A stretch of 64,000 bases of DNA from CAWATZ01 sp963784995 (GCA_963784995.1 CAWATZ010000003.1:2108001-2172000), one strand, 5' to 3'. Counted from the stretch's first letter, positions 8,842 to 20,544 are shown. The notes: generated by a model from the letters alone, not told the origin. Numbers and translations are program-made.

Positions 8842-11800
8842 ATGCCGGAATCATCTGCCCAGACCCATCCCAGTCCCGAAATGCTCCGCCGTTTCGGCAG
8901 CGGTGAGCTGAGCGGCCCCGAGGCGGCCGACATCGGGGCGCACGTCGCAACTTGCGCGGAGTGCCGTCTGGTGCTGCAGGCACGGCCCGGCGATCCTCCG
9001 CTGCACCAGGTCCAGACGGTGTCCTGGGCCGGAGGGCCCGGTGTCTCCCCGGCCACGCCGTCGGAACAGCAAACGCTGCCTGATCCGAACGCGTCGCTTT
9101 CATACCCCGGCAAGCGGGTGCCGCAGGCGCCCGTGTGCCGGGGTATGAGATCATCGAGGAGCTTGGCCGGGGCGGCATGGGGGTCGTGTACAAGGCGCTC
9201 CATCTGCACCTGAAACGCACCGTGGCCTTGAAGATGGTGCGGCCGGCCGGCCATGCTGGACCGCAGGAGCTGGCACGCTTCCGCATCGAGGCGGAGGCCG
9301 TGGCGCGCTTGCAGCACCCCAACATCGTGCAAATCCACGAGGTCGGCGAAGCGGCTGGCCAGCCCTACTGTGCCCTGGAGTTCGTCGAGGGCGGCAACCT
9401 CGCCAGCCGAATCAGTGGCCAGCCGATGCCAGCCCGGGATGCAGCCAAAATGGTGGAGACACTGGCGCGGGCGATGCAACTGGCTCACAGCCGCAACGTG
9501 GTGCATCGGGATCTGAAACCGGCCAACGTTTTGCTGACGGCCGAGGGCACACCCAAGATCACCGACTTCGGCCTGGCCCGGCAACTGGACAGCGACAGCA
9601 GCGAGACGCAGGCCGGGCAGGTGATGGGCACGCCCTCGTACATGGCCCCGGAGCAAGCCTCCGGACGCACCCACGAGGCCGGGCCCGCCGCCGACGTTTA
9701 CAGTCTGGGAGCGATCCTCTACGACTGTCTGGCAGCTCGGCCTCCATTCAAGGGCCAGACGGTGATGGAAACGCTGGATCTGGTGCGAACCCAGGAACCG
9801 TTGCCGCCGTCGCGCTGGCAGCCGGGCGTGCCGCTGGACCTGGACACCATCTGCCTGAAGTGCTTGCGCAAGCAGCCGGAGCAGCGTTACTCCTCCTCAG
9901 CGGAGCTGGCGGACGAGCTGGCGCGCTATCTGCGGGGCGAGCCGACCCTGGCCCGGCCGGTCGGCCGCCTCGAGCGTGGCTGGCGCTGGTGCCGGCGGAA
10001 CCCGGCCGTGGCGAGCCTGACCGCGGCGGTCGTTCTGGCTTTGCTGATCGGGGCGGTCGTGGCCTCCTACTTCGCCGTCGCCGAGCGTGCGGCCAACCGA
10101 GAACTTTCCAGCAAGAATCTCAAGCTGGAGCGTTACCAGGATCAGTTGGAGGGGACGCTGGCCCGGACCTGGCTGTCGCCGCTGGCTTCGGGGCCCTTGA
10201 CGGACCCGGAACGGGCGGCATTTGAGCAGGTCGCGGCACAACGGGGCCAACGGTTGGCGCTGCGATTCATCCGAGAGGCGGTGACCGATCCGGCGTTGAC
10301 GCCGAAATTGCCTGCCCGTGCGGAGTACGCCTGGCAGGCGGCGTTGGGTCTGAACTGCAAGCAGCGGAACGAGGCGGAGAAGGTCCTGCTGGCGGAGCTG
10401 CAATCGGAGAAGCGGGGGGCACGGCAAAGGCAGGAGCTAGCCCTGGCAGCGGTGGCGCTGGGAGATCTCTCGCCCGAACTGGCAGATTCGGTGGTGGCCG
10501 TGTTGCTGCCGGGCCTGGGAATGGCTGGCGATTCCCTCTCCCAGGAAAGCCTGGCGGAGGGGCTGGCGAAAGCGGCCCCTCACCTGGGATCCCGGGAAGC
10601 CGCCACCGTGCTCACCCAGGCTCTGACCCGAACCACGGACTCGCTGGCCGTGCAGAGTCTGGCACGGAGTCTGTCGGCGACTACCGACCGTCTGGGACCT
10701 CGGGAGGCCGCCGTGAGCCGTGGCCAGGCCGCTGCCATGCTCAGCCAGGCCATGACGCGGACGACCGACCTTGCCACGGTGAAATTCCTGGAGCAGACTC
10801 TCTCAGAGATGGCCGATCGCCTGGATTCGAGGGAAGCTGCCGCCATCGCTGACGGCCTCGCTCAGGCCATGAATAAAACAACCCAATCGCACGCCCTGGC
10901 GTTTCCTCTGGCACGAACACTGAAGAGAGTGGCCCACCGCCTGGAATCCCGGGATGCCGCCACCGTCGCCGTCACGCTCATCCAGGCCTTGACACGGGCG
11001 ACTCACCCGGATGCGTTACCCGATCTGGAGAGGGCCCTGGCGGACGTGGCGGACCGCCTGGGTCCCAGGGAGGGCGGCCCTGCAATCGCGCTGAGCCAGG
11101 CCATGACCCGGACGACGAACTTGAGAGCATTGCAATCTCTGAAGAAGGGGATGTCCTGGGTAGCCGCCCGGCTGGACCCCCGTGAGGCCGCTGTCGCCGC
11201 CGCTCCGCTCTCCGAGGCGATGACCCGGACGACCGAACCGGCCGCGTTGCTGTTTTTGGCGCAGGCCCTTTCGACGTTGGCCGACCGGATGGAAACCAGG
11301 GAGGCCCGTGTCACGTGCGCCCCGGCCACCCGCACGCTCACCCAGGCCTTGACGGAACCAACCAACCCGAGGATGCTGCCGATTCTTTCCGATGCACTGT
11401 CGGCGTTAGCCGGCTACCTGGAACCCCGGCAGGTTGCTGACCTGCTCACCAAGACCATGAACCGGACGACCGACATAGCCGCGTTGCGGTCTCTGGAGCA
11501 AGGTCTGGCGAGGGCAGCCGCCCGGATGGAGCCCCGAGAAGGCGCCGCCCTCCTGGCCCCGTGGCTGGCCAAAAGGACCAGCTCGGATCTGGCTAAAAGT
11601 CTGACGGCGGTGGCCGACCGAATGGAGCCCCAAGAGGCCGCCGTCCTCCTCACCCAGGCCATGACGCAAACGACCTCTGGCCCGGTCCTGTATACCCTGG
11701 CGGAGGGTCTGGGGGTAGTGGCGGACCGCCTGCAACCCCAGGAGATCGCTGCTGTCGCTGGCACGCTCATTCAGACCATGACCCGGACAAACAACCCGTT

Positions 11801-13505
11801 CACATTGTACAGTCTGGCGCGTGGTCTCTCCCGAGTGGCTGCCCGGATGGAGCCCCGGGATGCAGCTGTGGTGTGCGGGCAGGCGGCCGACCTGCTCAGC
11901 CAGGCCATGACCAGCGCCTCGAAGGATTCGCAAGCGTTGGGATCACTGACACAGGGGCTGGAGGCGGTGGCGGACCACTTGCAACCCCGGAAGGCCGCCG
12001 CTGTCGCTGGCACGCTCACTCAGACCATGACCCGGACAAACGACCCGAAGACGTTGGAAGGTCTGGCGCGTGGTCTCTCCCGAGTGGCTGCCCGGATGGA
12101 GCCCCGGGATGCAGCGGCGGTGTGCGGGCAGGCGGCCGACGCCTTCACCAAGGCCATGACCACCACAAAGAATCCGGGAGCGTTGTATCTCCTGGCGCAG
12201 GCGCTGACGTGGGTGGGAGACCGGCTGCAGCCCGAGAAGGCTGCCGTCACTGCCGCCACGCTCTCCCAGATCATGGCCACGCCTGCGTACGCGGATGGCC
12301 TGCGGTATCTGGTTCCGGCCCTGTCGGCGGTGGCCACTCGACTGGGACCTCGGGAGGCCGCTGTCGCCGCCGCTCCGCTCTCCCAGGCCGTGAACGCGAC
12401 GACCGTCCCTACGCGGTTGTGGTTTCTGGCGGAATCTCTCTCGGCGCTGGCCAAACAGATGGATCCAAAAGAGGCCGGCGCGCTGTGCCACCAGGCCGCC
12501 GATCGGATCAGCAAGGTCATGACCGGTCCGGCCGATTTGAGTGCTGCGGCAGCAATGGCGCAGGCCCTGGCAGCGGTGGCGGTCCGCCTGGAGCCCCGGG
12601 AGGCCGCCGGCAGGCTCACCGAGGCCATGAGCCGGACACCGCACCCGCACGCGTCAGGCATTCTGCTGGAGTGTCTGTCGGCGGTAGCTGATCGCCTTGA
12701 TTTCCCGGAGGCCAGCGCCGTGTGCGGCAAGGCCCTCGACAGGCTCCTCCAGACCATGACCGGAACGCCTGACGAGCCTGAGCTGTGGAAGCTAGAGCCG
12801 GGTCTGCGGGCGATGGCCGCCCGGCTGAAGCCCCAGGAGGCAGCGGACAAGCTCCTCTCGGCCATGAGCCGGACGACGAACACAAAGGTGTTGCGGTATC
12901 TGTCGGAGTGCCTGTCAGTGGTGATAGCCCGCCTGGAATCACAGGAGGCCGCCGCAGTGTGCCGGCAGGCCGTTGCCACGCTCGTCGAGGCCAGCATCAA
13001 AACCCGGCACCCGATCCCGTCGGGGGAGTTGGCGGAGAGTCTGGCGATGGTGACGGCCCGGTTGGGGCCCCGGGAGGCGGCCATGGTGTGCGGTCCTGCC
13101 GCTGGCAGGCTCATCCAGTTGCATACCGGGACGCTGGGTCTGTCGTCGCTCCTGTCGAACACCAACTCCAACGCCTCTCGCCCGCAGTTTGCCTCCGTGG
13201 CCGGCACGTTCGGGCAACTGTGCGGCCCGGCGCCCACTCCGGCCGCTCTGGTCCTGCTCCAGCTGGCTTTTCCGTCTCCCCGACCCCCGCTGCCGGCCCA
13301 GGCGCTGGTCGATCTGCTCAAGGAGCCGCTCTGCGTCGGCGAGACCCGGCGGCTGGTCCTGGAGCAACTGGCACGGCACTACGACCGGCCCTTCGCCGAT
13401 CAGTGGGACTTCGCCCGCTTCGCCGAGGAACAGAAACTCGGCCTGGACCTGCTCGGCCCACCGCCACGCCTGGCTGCCCCGGCACCCAGGAATTCGATAC
13501 CCTGA
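8842..13505 (+). CDS. Very long Ser/Thr kinase with 21 degenerate helical repeats; frame break near 9130
   Basis: The ATG at 8842 has GGAGG upstream and opens a zinc-finger-like head (FGSGELSGPEAADIGAH, ATCAEC). That frame stops at 9213. The kinase continues from about 9135 in another frame; removing one GT from the GTGT at about 9129-9132 rejoins them as APVPGYEIIEELGRGGMG. The kinase core has VALKMVRP, HRDLKPAN, DFGLARQL and MGTPSYMAPEQ, then a membrane helix near 10009-10080. Beyond it, from about 10590 to 13130, 21 units of about 36-43 residues follow the pattern LxxAMTRTTDPxALxxLAxxLSxVADRLEPREAA, a two-helix repeat probably forming a long extracytoplasmic solenoid. The total is about 1,550 residues. 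Without the correction, translation could start at the GTG at 9135 and give a kinase lacking its head. Confidence 0.85.
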
Positions 13506-13646
13506 CCTTCAGCGTCGCCCGCGCTACCCCGAGGCAGATGCCAGGGCTTTGTGTGTGTCGCGGCGCAATGCAATCCATGCAGCGTTTGCTCAGCAATCCC
13601 TGCCCTGGCCTATGACTTTGCCGGCAAGACCAGGAGAACACAACCG

Positions 13647-14789
13647 ATGGCCAGGAAGAAAGTCGCGGTGGAGGATCAAACCGGGGACACCAGCGTTCCT
13701 CCCGACGTGGCCGAACTACAGCGGCCGCCGGCGGAGGTGCTGTTTGCCGAGGAACTGGGCCGCCTGGCCGAGACAGACGCCGGCAAGCCTCGACCCAGGG
13801 GCTGGAAGCTGACGCCGCAGTCGGTGGTGCGCTTCGTGCTGGGCGACGAGTCGCTGGACATTGTGCCGAAGTTCGTGGGCAAGCGCAGTTTCATCGAGCG
13901 CTGTGCGGTGGCCCTGGCGACGGCGCGCGGTCTGATGCTGATCGGCGAGCCGGGCACGGCCAAGAGCTGGCTGAGCGAGCTGCTGGCGGCGGCCATTTCC
14001 CATGATTCGACGCTGACCATCCAGGGCAGTGCCGGCACCACCGAGGACGCCATCAAGTATTCGTGGAACTACTCGCTGCTCCTGGCCGAGGGGCCCAGCG
14101 AGCGCTCCCTGGTGCCGGCCCCACTGTATCGCGGCATGCGCGACGGCAAGATCGTGCGCTTCGAGGAGCTGACGCGCTGTCCGCTGGAGATGCAGGACAT
14201 CCTGCTATCGATCCTGAGCGACCGGGTGATGGCGATTCCGGAACTTCACGACGAGGCCCGCTCGCTCTTCGCCCGGGCCGGCTTCAACGTCATCGCCACC
14301 GCCAACACCCGCGACCGCGGCGTCAACGAGATGAGCGCCGCTCTCAAACGCCGCTTCAACTTCGAGACGGTCCATCCCATCGGCGACCTCAAGGAAGAGA
14401 TGGAGCTGGTGCAGCGGGAAACCGGCAAGCTGCTGGAGCGGGCCGGCATTCCGGTGTCGCTGCTGCCGGAGCTGACCGAGGTGCTGGTGACGACCTTCCA
14501 CGAGCTGCGCGGCGGCCAGACGACGGACGGCCAGGCCCTGGAGACGCTGACGACGGCGATGAGCACGGCCGAGGCCGTCGCCACCGCCTACGCCGCCAGC
14601 CTGCATGCCTGGTACTACGACGAACGGCCCGCCAGCGCCGAGCATCTGGTGCAGCACCTGATCGGCACGGCGCTCAAGGACGCTCCCGACGACGTCAAGA
14701 AGGTGCGGCATTACTTCAACCACACGGTCAAGGGCCGGGCCGGCAAAGCCTGGCAGGCTCTGTACGAGGCCCGCGAACTGTTGCCCTGA
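13647..14789 (+). CDS. MoxR-type AAA+ ATPase (orphan)
   Basis: 380 residues from the ATG at 13647, which has AGGAG ten bases upstream. The AAA+ core shows Walker A GEPGTAKSW, Walker B-like IVRFEELTR, sensor-1-type FNVIATANTRDRGVNEMS and the arginine-rich ALKRRFNFETV. The preceding helix (LPKFVG-like, FIERCAVALATARGLMLIGEP) and the WLSELLAAAISHDSTLTIQG segment match the ATPase subgroup that normally sits in gene clusters with a SWIM zinc-finger protein and a VWA protein. Those partners are not next to it here. It probably remodels protein complexes, but no substrate can be inferred. The 142 bases before it hold nothing recognisable. Confidence 0.85.
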   Translation: MARKKVAVEDQTGDTSVPPDVAELQRPPAEVLFAEELGRLAETDAGKPRPRGWKLTPQSVVRFVLGDESLDIVPKFVGKRSFIERCAVALATARGLMLIGEPGTAKSWLSELLAAAISHDSTLTIQGSAGTTEDAIKYSWNYSLLLAEGPSERSLVPAPLYRGMRDGKIVRFEELTRCPLEMQDILLSILSDRVMAIPELHDEARSLFARAGFNVIATANTRDRGVNEMSAALKRRFNFETVHPIGDLKEEMELVQRETGKLLERAGIPVSLLPELTEVLVTTFHELRGGQTTDGQALETLTTAMSTAEAVATAYAASLHAWYYDERPASAEHLVQHLIGTALKDAPDDVKKVRHYFNHTVKGRAGKAWQALYEARELLP

Positions 14790-14909
14790 GATCGCTGGGT
14801 ATCGACGAGTGCAATCCCAAGGAATGGGCAGACGTTCCCTTGCCGGGAGGGGTTTGAAGGTTTAACGTGTCAGCTGCAAACACCGTACCGCGCGTTCAGA
14901 GGTTCCCCC

Positions 14910-17900
14910 ATGCGTAATTCGTTCCTCGCACTGGCGATAGCAGCAGGATTGGGCCTCCCGGGCCAGGTCGCTGCCGCGGAGAAGGAATACGACGTCGTGG
15001 TCTACGGCGGCACCTCGGGCGGCATCAGCGCCGCGGTGCAAGCGGCCCGCATGGGCAAGAGCGTGATCCTCATCGAGCCCGGCAAACATCTCGGCGGTCT
15101 GACCTCGGGCGGACTGGGCGCCACCGACATCGGCAACAAGAGGGCCATCGGCGGCATTTCTCGCGAGTTCTACCAGCGCATCAAGAAGCACTACGCGGAG
15201 CAGGCCAGCTGGAAGTACGAGACGCGGGCCAATTTCAAGGGGCCCGGTCACGATCCCAAAGAAGACGCGGCCTGGAGCTTCGAGCCGCACGTCGCCGAGC
15301 AAGTCTTCGCGGAGCTGCTCCGCGAGCACAAGGTCCCTGTGGTCTTCAGCGAGCGTCTCGATCTGAAGAAGGGGGTCCGCAAGGAGGGCAGCCGGATCGT
15401 CGCGATCACGATGGAGTCGGGCCAGACCTATCGGGGCCGGATGTTCATTGACGCGACCTACGAGGGCGACCTGATGGCGAAGGCGGGGGTCTCCTACCAC
15501 GTCGGTCGGGAAGCGAACCGGACTTACGGCGAGACGCTGAACGGAGTGCAGGTCAAGAACGCGACCCATCACCAGTTTGTCAAGAAGGTCGATCCCTACG
15601 TCAAGCCGGGCGATCCACTCCAGCGGCCTGCTGCCGTACGTCCACGCCGGGCCTCCGGGCAAGGACGGCGAGGGGGACAAGCTTGTCCAGGCGTACAACT
15701 TCCGGCTCTGTGCCACCGACCGGCCCGAGAACCGCCGGCCCTGGCCAAAGCCGGCCGGCTACGACGAGAAGCACTACGAGATCCTGCTGCGCAACTTCGA
15801 GGCCGGCGACAACCGCATTCCGTGGAACCCCATCCTGATGCCCAACCGCAAGACCGACTCCAACAACAATTTCGCTTTCTCGACCGACGCCATCGGCCTC
15901 AATTACGACTATCCGGAGGGCGATTACGCTGCACGGCCCCGCATCTGGCAGGAGCACGTCCATTACCAGCAAGGGTCTGATGTGGACGCTGGCCAATCAT
16001 CCGCGTGTGCCGGAGGCGATCCGCAAGCACTTCCAGACGTGGGGCCTGGCCAGGGACGAATTCACCGACACCGACAACTGGCCGCACCAACTCTACGTCC
16101 GCGAGGCCCGGCGGATGAAAGCGGCGTACGTCATGATCGAGCAGAATTGCCGAGGGCAGCGCGTGGCCGAGGACTCGGTGGGCCTGGCGGCGTACACGAT
16201 GGACTCGCACAACGTCCAGCGCTACGTCACCAGCGACGGCTACGTGCGGAACGAGGGCGACGTGCAGGTCGGCGGTTTTCCGCCGTACCCGATCGGGTAT
16301 CGGTCGATCGTGCCGAAGGCGGAGGAATGCACCAACCTGCTGGTGCCGGTGTGCCTGTCGGCGTCTCACATCAGCTACGGCTCGATCCGCATGGAGCCGG
16401 TCTTCATGGTGCTGGGCCAGTCCGCGGCCACCGCGGCGGCCCTGGCCCTGGACGGCAAGAGTGACGTGCAGAGTGTGGACTATCCCAGGCTGCGCGAGAG
16501 GCTGCTGCAGGACAAGCAGGTGCTCGACTGGACCGGCCCGAAGGGCGGGGTGGGAAGCATCGACAGCCGGAAGCTGGAGGGGATTGTCGTCGATGACCCG
16601 GTCGCGGAGCGGGAGGGGTTCGACCACGTCAGCAGTTCGGCGAGTCCCTACGTCAACGAGGGCTACCGCCACGACGGCAACGAGAACCGCGGCAAGCAGT
16701 GGGCCCGCTATCGTCCGAACTTGCCCGGTGCGGGCAAGTACGAGGTTCGCCTGTCGTATTCCGCCAATCCCAATCGGGCGACCAACGTGCCGGTGACGAT
16801 CGTCCACGCTGCCGGCAAGACCATCGTGAAGGTGAACCAGAAGAAGCCCGCCCCTCTGGACAGGGCGTTTGTCTCGCTGGGAACGTTTCGGTTCGAGAAG
16901 GGAAACGCCGGATACGTCGAGATCAGCAACCGGGACGCGGACGGCTACGTGATCATCGACGCGGTGCAGTGGCTGCCGGTCCGGGATGCTCCGGGCAAGG
17001 GGCAACCGGAGGCGATGCTGGAAGATGCGAAACGCGTGCTGGCAAAGCTCGAAGGGGAGCTTTCCCTCGCGGGGTTGCGCGAGCCGGTGGAGGTGCTGCG
17101 CGATCGCTGGGGCATCGCTCACGTCTACGCCGGCAACGCCCACGACCTGTTCTTCGCCCAGGGGTTTGTCGCGGCCCAGGATCGGCTCTTTCAGCTGGAA
17201 CTGTGGCGGCGGCACGCGGCCGGCGAGATGGCCGAACTCCTTGGACCGCAGGCCGTGGAGGGGGATCGTTTCGCTCGCCTGATGAAGTATCGGGGCAACA
17301 TGGAGGCGGAGTGGACCAGCTATTCGCCTGACACCAAAGAGATCGCCACCGCCTTCGTCCAGGGGATCAACGTGTGCATCGATAAGTTCGGCGACCGGCC
17401 GCCCATCGAGTTTCAGCTGCTGGGCATCCGCCCCCGGAAATGGCAGCCGCAGGACGTGCTGGGCCGGATGGCCGGCCTGGTCATGTCGCGCAACTTCCGC
17501 ACCGAGATCGAGCGAGCCCGGCTGATCGGCGCGGTCGGCATCGAGAAGGCCCGCTGGCTCGCCCCGATCGATCCGCCTGCCAATCTCGCTCCTGCCATCC
17601 CTGAGGAGGAACTGAAGGCCATCGACGGCCGGATTCTGGCCGGCTACGAGGCCGCCACCCGGACGCTATCGTTTCGGCCGCCGAAGACGGAAAGCAACAA
17701 CTGGGTCGTCGCCGGCAGCCGGTCCGTCTCGGGCAAACCGTTGCTGGCCAGCGATCCGCACCGAGCCATCGCCCTGCCGTCGCTGCGCTACCTGATCCAC
17801 CTGCACGCCCCAGGATGGAACGTCATCGGCAGCGGCGAGCCGGCACTTCCTGGCGTCGCCATCGGCCACAACGACCGCATCGCCTGGGGCTTCACCATTG

Positions 17901-19289
17901 TCGGTGTCGATCAGGCAGACATCTTCGTCGAGGAGACCAATCCCCAGGACCCCGGCCAGTACAAGGTCGGCGACCGCTGGGAGAAGATGACCATCCATCG
18001 CGAGACAATCGGAGTCAAAGGGGAGCGGGATCGGCAGGTCGAGCTGCGCTGGACCCGGCACGGGCCGGTGCTATTTCAGGACAGCAAACGCCAACGGGCT
18101 TATGCCCTGAAGTGGGTCGGCCACGAACCGGGCGGAGCGGCCTACCTGGTGCGTGCTGGCCGTGGCCCGGGCACGCACCCCGAAGGAGTTCCTGGAGGCC
18201 CTGGGGCATTGGGCCTTGCCGGGGCTGAACTTCGTCTATGCCGACGTCGAGGGCAACGTCGGCTGGGTCGCTGCCGCCCGAACACCGGTCCGCCCCAAAC
18301 AGGATGGGCTGCTCCCGGTGCCCGGCAACGGCGGCCATGAGTGGACCGGCTATCTCCCGGTCAGCGAGCTGCCGCAACGCTTCAACCCCAAGGCCGGCTG
18401 GTTGGCCACCGCCAACCACAACATCCTGCCCGAAGGTTACAAGCACACCATCGGCCATGAGTTCTCTGCCCCGTATCGTTTCCAGCGCATTCAGCAGACG
18501 CTGACCTCGAAAGAGAAGTGGCAACTGGACGACTTCCGCGCCCTGCAGCACGATGCTGTCTCACTTCCCGGGCTGGCCCTGGCCCGGTTGCTGCGAGAGG
18601 TCGATCTGCAAGACCCGACCCTGGAGCCGTACGTGAAGCTGCTCCGCGAATGGGACGGCAAGCTGGACGTGGATTCCCGGGCCGGCCCGCTGTACGCCAT
18701 CTGGCTGCGGGTCCTGCACGAGGAGTTCCTGGCTCCGCACGTCTCCAAGGAATTGCGACCGACGCTGGCCTCGCTGAGCGGGCTGCCCGTGATGCTGGAG
18801 GCCCTGGAAAAAGCCGATCCGCGCTGGCTGGGGACGGATGCTCGGTCAGCGCGCGACCGGCTGCTGCGCTCGACGCTGGCTCGTGCGGTGGAGAAGCTCA
18901 AGACGCTCCCTGAACCCAAGCAGCGACGCTGGGGCGCTCTCCATACGGTCACGTTCCGCCATCCCCTTGCCGGGCTGAACTCCACGCTGGCGGAGACGTT
19001 CAACCTCGGTCCCATCGAGCGCCCCGGCGATGCCAACACTCCCAACAATACGCGCTGCGACGAGGCGTATCAGCAGATCCACGGGGCGACCTACCGGCAT
19101 CTGTTCGACCTGGCCGACTGGGACCGGGGCCTGGCCACCAGCGCTCCAGGCCAGTCGGGTCAACCCGGCAGCCCGCACTACGGCGACCTGCTGGGACTAT
19201 GGGGCAGGGGCGACTACTTCTCGCTGGCGTATAGCCGGCGCAAAGTGGAGGAGGTGACCCGCCACCGGCTCACACTGAGGCCGAAGTGA
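14910..19289 (+). CDS. Secreted FAD-dependent oxidoreductase - golvesin-like domain - penicillin acylase fusion, three frame breaks
   Basis: It starts with MRNSFLALAIAAGLGLPGQ, a signal peptide, with GAGG upstream. Domain 1 (to about 16560) is an FAD_oxidored-type flavoprotein: YDVVVYGGTSGGISAAVQA, HLGGLTSGGLGATD, YEGDLMAKAGV, PYPIGYRSIVP and a C-terminal GQSAATAAALAL. Domain 2 (about 16600-16980) resembles a golvesin/xanthan-lyase module (RYRPNLPGAGKYEVRLSY, VISNRDADGY-type strands). Domain 3 (about 17050-19289) is an S45 Ntn-hydrolase: DRWGIAHVYAGNAHDLFFAQ, and SNNWVVAGSRSVSGKPLLAS with the putative nucleophile Ser codon at 17693. The long frame 15980-18340 crosses all three domains without interruption, so the fusion is real. 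Single-base shifts are needed near 15615, 15968 and 18147. The enzyme activities are predictions; after autoproteolysis the acylase beta chain should begin at that Ser. Confidence 0.82.
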
Positions 19290-19480
19290 GAGCCGTCAGA
19301 CTGAAGCGCCTGGCCGAGGATGGCAAGGCCCTTTTCGCTTACGACAAGGTAAGGGGGCTGCCTCTGAAAGGGGCGACCGAATACTTCCTGGCCGCCATCG
19401 AAACCGTCCGTGCAAACAAGGAGCGGTATGCGGAAGCAGAAGCGCGGGCGGGACTCAGCGCCAGGTGCAACCTGCAATGA
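19286..19480 (+). CDS. Possible small protein following the acylase gene
   Basis: A 64-residue frame starts at a GTG that overlaps the preceding stop as GTGA. It reads as a soluble helical peptide (KALFAYDKV, EYFLAAIETVRANKERYAEAEA). I do not recognise it. The overlap is the main support. It might also be a remnant of the end of another gene. The remaining bases to 19610 contain nothing I can identify. Confidence 0.35.
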   Translation: MRAVRLKRLAEDGKALFAYDKVRGLPLKGATEYFLAAIETVRANKERYAEAEARAGLSARCNLQ

Positions 19481-19610
19481 CCAGAACAGTTGACGATCTC
19501 ACTTCCAATCTCGCGATATGCCCAATCAGGCGCGTCACAGCGTCCTAACGGGGACAACGAACAGAAATCTGGTCATTTCTTGAACCCTTTGCCCGCCGGC
19601 TTCGACTTGG

Positions 19611-20180
19611 ATGCAAATGAACGCCAGCGTGCAACAAACACGAGATGAGTGGATCGCGCTGCGGTGCCAGCACGGCGAGCCGGGGGCGTTCGCGGACCTC
19701 GTCCGCGAAATGGAGCGGCCGCTGCTCTACTTCGCCCAGAAGCTGGTGAACAACCAAGACACGGCCCTGGACGTGCTGCAGGAAGTGTGGCTCAAGGCGT
19801 TCCGGACTATCCGCCGGCTGGAGAATCCGCGGTCCGTGCGTGGCTGGCTGTATCGGCTGACCCGCGGCCTAGCCATCGACCAGATCCGCAAAGAGGTGGC
19901 AGAGGAACGGCGGGAACGGGTACGTGCCGAGGAAATGCCGGACTCCTGCGAGGAACCATCCTTCACGGAGGAAGACGCGACCGCCCTGCACCGGGCCCTG
20001 GACACGCTGGACGTCAAGCATCGCGAAGTTCTGGTGCTGCATTTTCTGGAGGAGATGACTCTGACCGAGGTCGGCGACGTCCTTGGCTGCCCGGCAGGGA
20101 CGGTGAAATCCCGGCTCCATTACGCAAAAAGGGCTTTGCAAGCAGCCCTTCGAGGGGAAAGTCATGGACCACAAACCTGA
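19611..20180 (+). CDS. ECF RNA polymerase sigma factor
   Basis: 189 residues. Region 2 (about 20-90): FADLVREMERPLLYFAQKLV, ALDVLQEVWLKAFRTI, RSVRGWLYRLTRGLAIDQIR. Region 4 (about 130-180): LDVKHREVLVLHFLEEMTL, TEVGDVLGCPAGTVKSRLHY AKRALQ. Both are classical sigma-70 ECF signatures. An ATG six bases later (19617) is an equally possible start. The next gene overlaps the end by 17 bases and encodes a small membrane protein, so the pair probably forms a sigma/membrane-partner unit. The cognate promoters are unknown. Confidence 0.9.
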   Translation: MQMNASVQQTRDEWIALRCQHGEPGAFADLVREMERPLLYFAQKLVNNQDTALDVLQEVWLKAFRTIRRLENPRSVRGWLYRLTRGLAIDQIRKEVAEERRERVRAEEMPDSCEEPSFTEEDATALHRALDTLDVKHREVLVLHFLEEMTLTEVGDVLGCPAGTVKSRLHYAKRALQAALRGESHGPQT

Positions 20181-20544
20181 ACCTTTGCGAGAGCGCTTGC
20201 TGGCTCAATTCGAGCCGGATCGCAATAAGCTCGCCAGTTACCGGAAGGAGGTACAAGCGATGTTAGAACAGAATGAACGCACGCTGCGGTGGCAAAAGTG
20301 GTATGCGGGCTCCATCTGGATCTTCGTGGTGCTGATGGGAACCTGCTTCCTCACCCTTGCCGGGTTGTACAGCGACAAGCCCGCCAGCCTCTGGCTCGGC
20401 CTGACGGCCTGTTTCTTCCTGATCGGGGCGGCCGTCGAGATGGTGAAGTATTTCATCAACCGCAGCCGGGTCGAGGTGCTCAAGGAGGTCAAGGGGCTGG
20501 AACTGCAGCTGCTCGAACTCAAGGAGCGGCTGCTGCCACGCTAG
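20164..20544 (+). CDS. Small two-helix membrane protein coupled to the sigma gene
   Basis: 126 residues. The N-terminal 45 residues are charged and cytoplasmic-looking (LRERLLAQFEPDRNKLASYR). Two membrane helices follow at about 46-68 (AGSIWIFVVLMGTCFLTLAGL) and 76-98 (LWLGLTACFFLIGAAVEMV). The tail is a charged helix with heptad-like leucines (VLKEVKGLELQLLELKERL). It overlaps the sigma gene by 17 bases. Position and topology suggest a membrane-bound regulator or anti-sigma factor, but no zinc finger is seen, so this is inference. A strong hairpin terminator follows at 20564. Confidence 0.7.
   Translation: MDHKPEPLRERLLAQFEPDRNKLASYRKEVQAMLEQNERTLRWQKWYAGSIWIFVVLMGTCFLTLAGLYSDKPASLWLGLTACFFLIGAAVEMVKYFINRSRVEVLKEVKGLELQLLELKERLLPR

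Noticed and set aside
9129..9140. Programmed frameshift in the kinase gene
   Set aside because: There is no slippery heptamer, and many other genes in the window have similar small breaks, so an indel is the simpler explanation.
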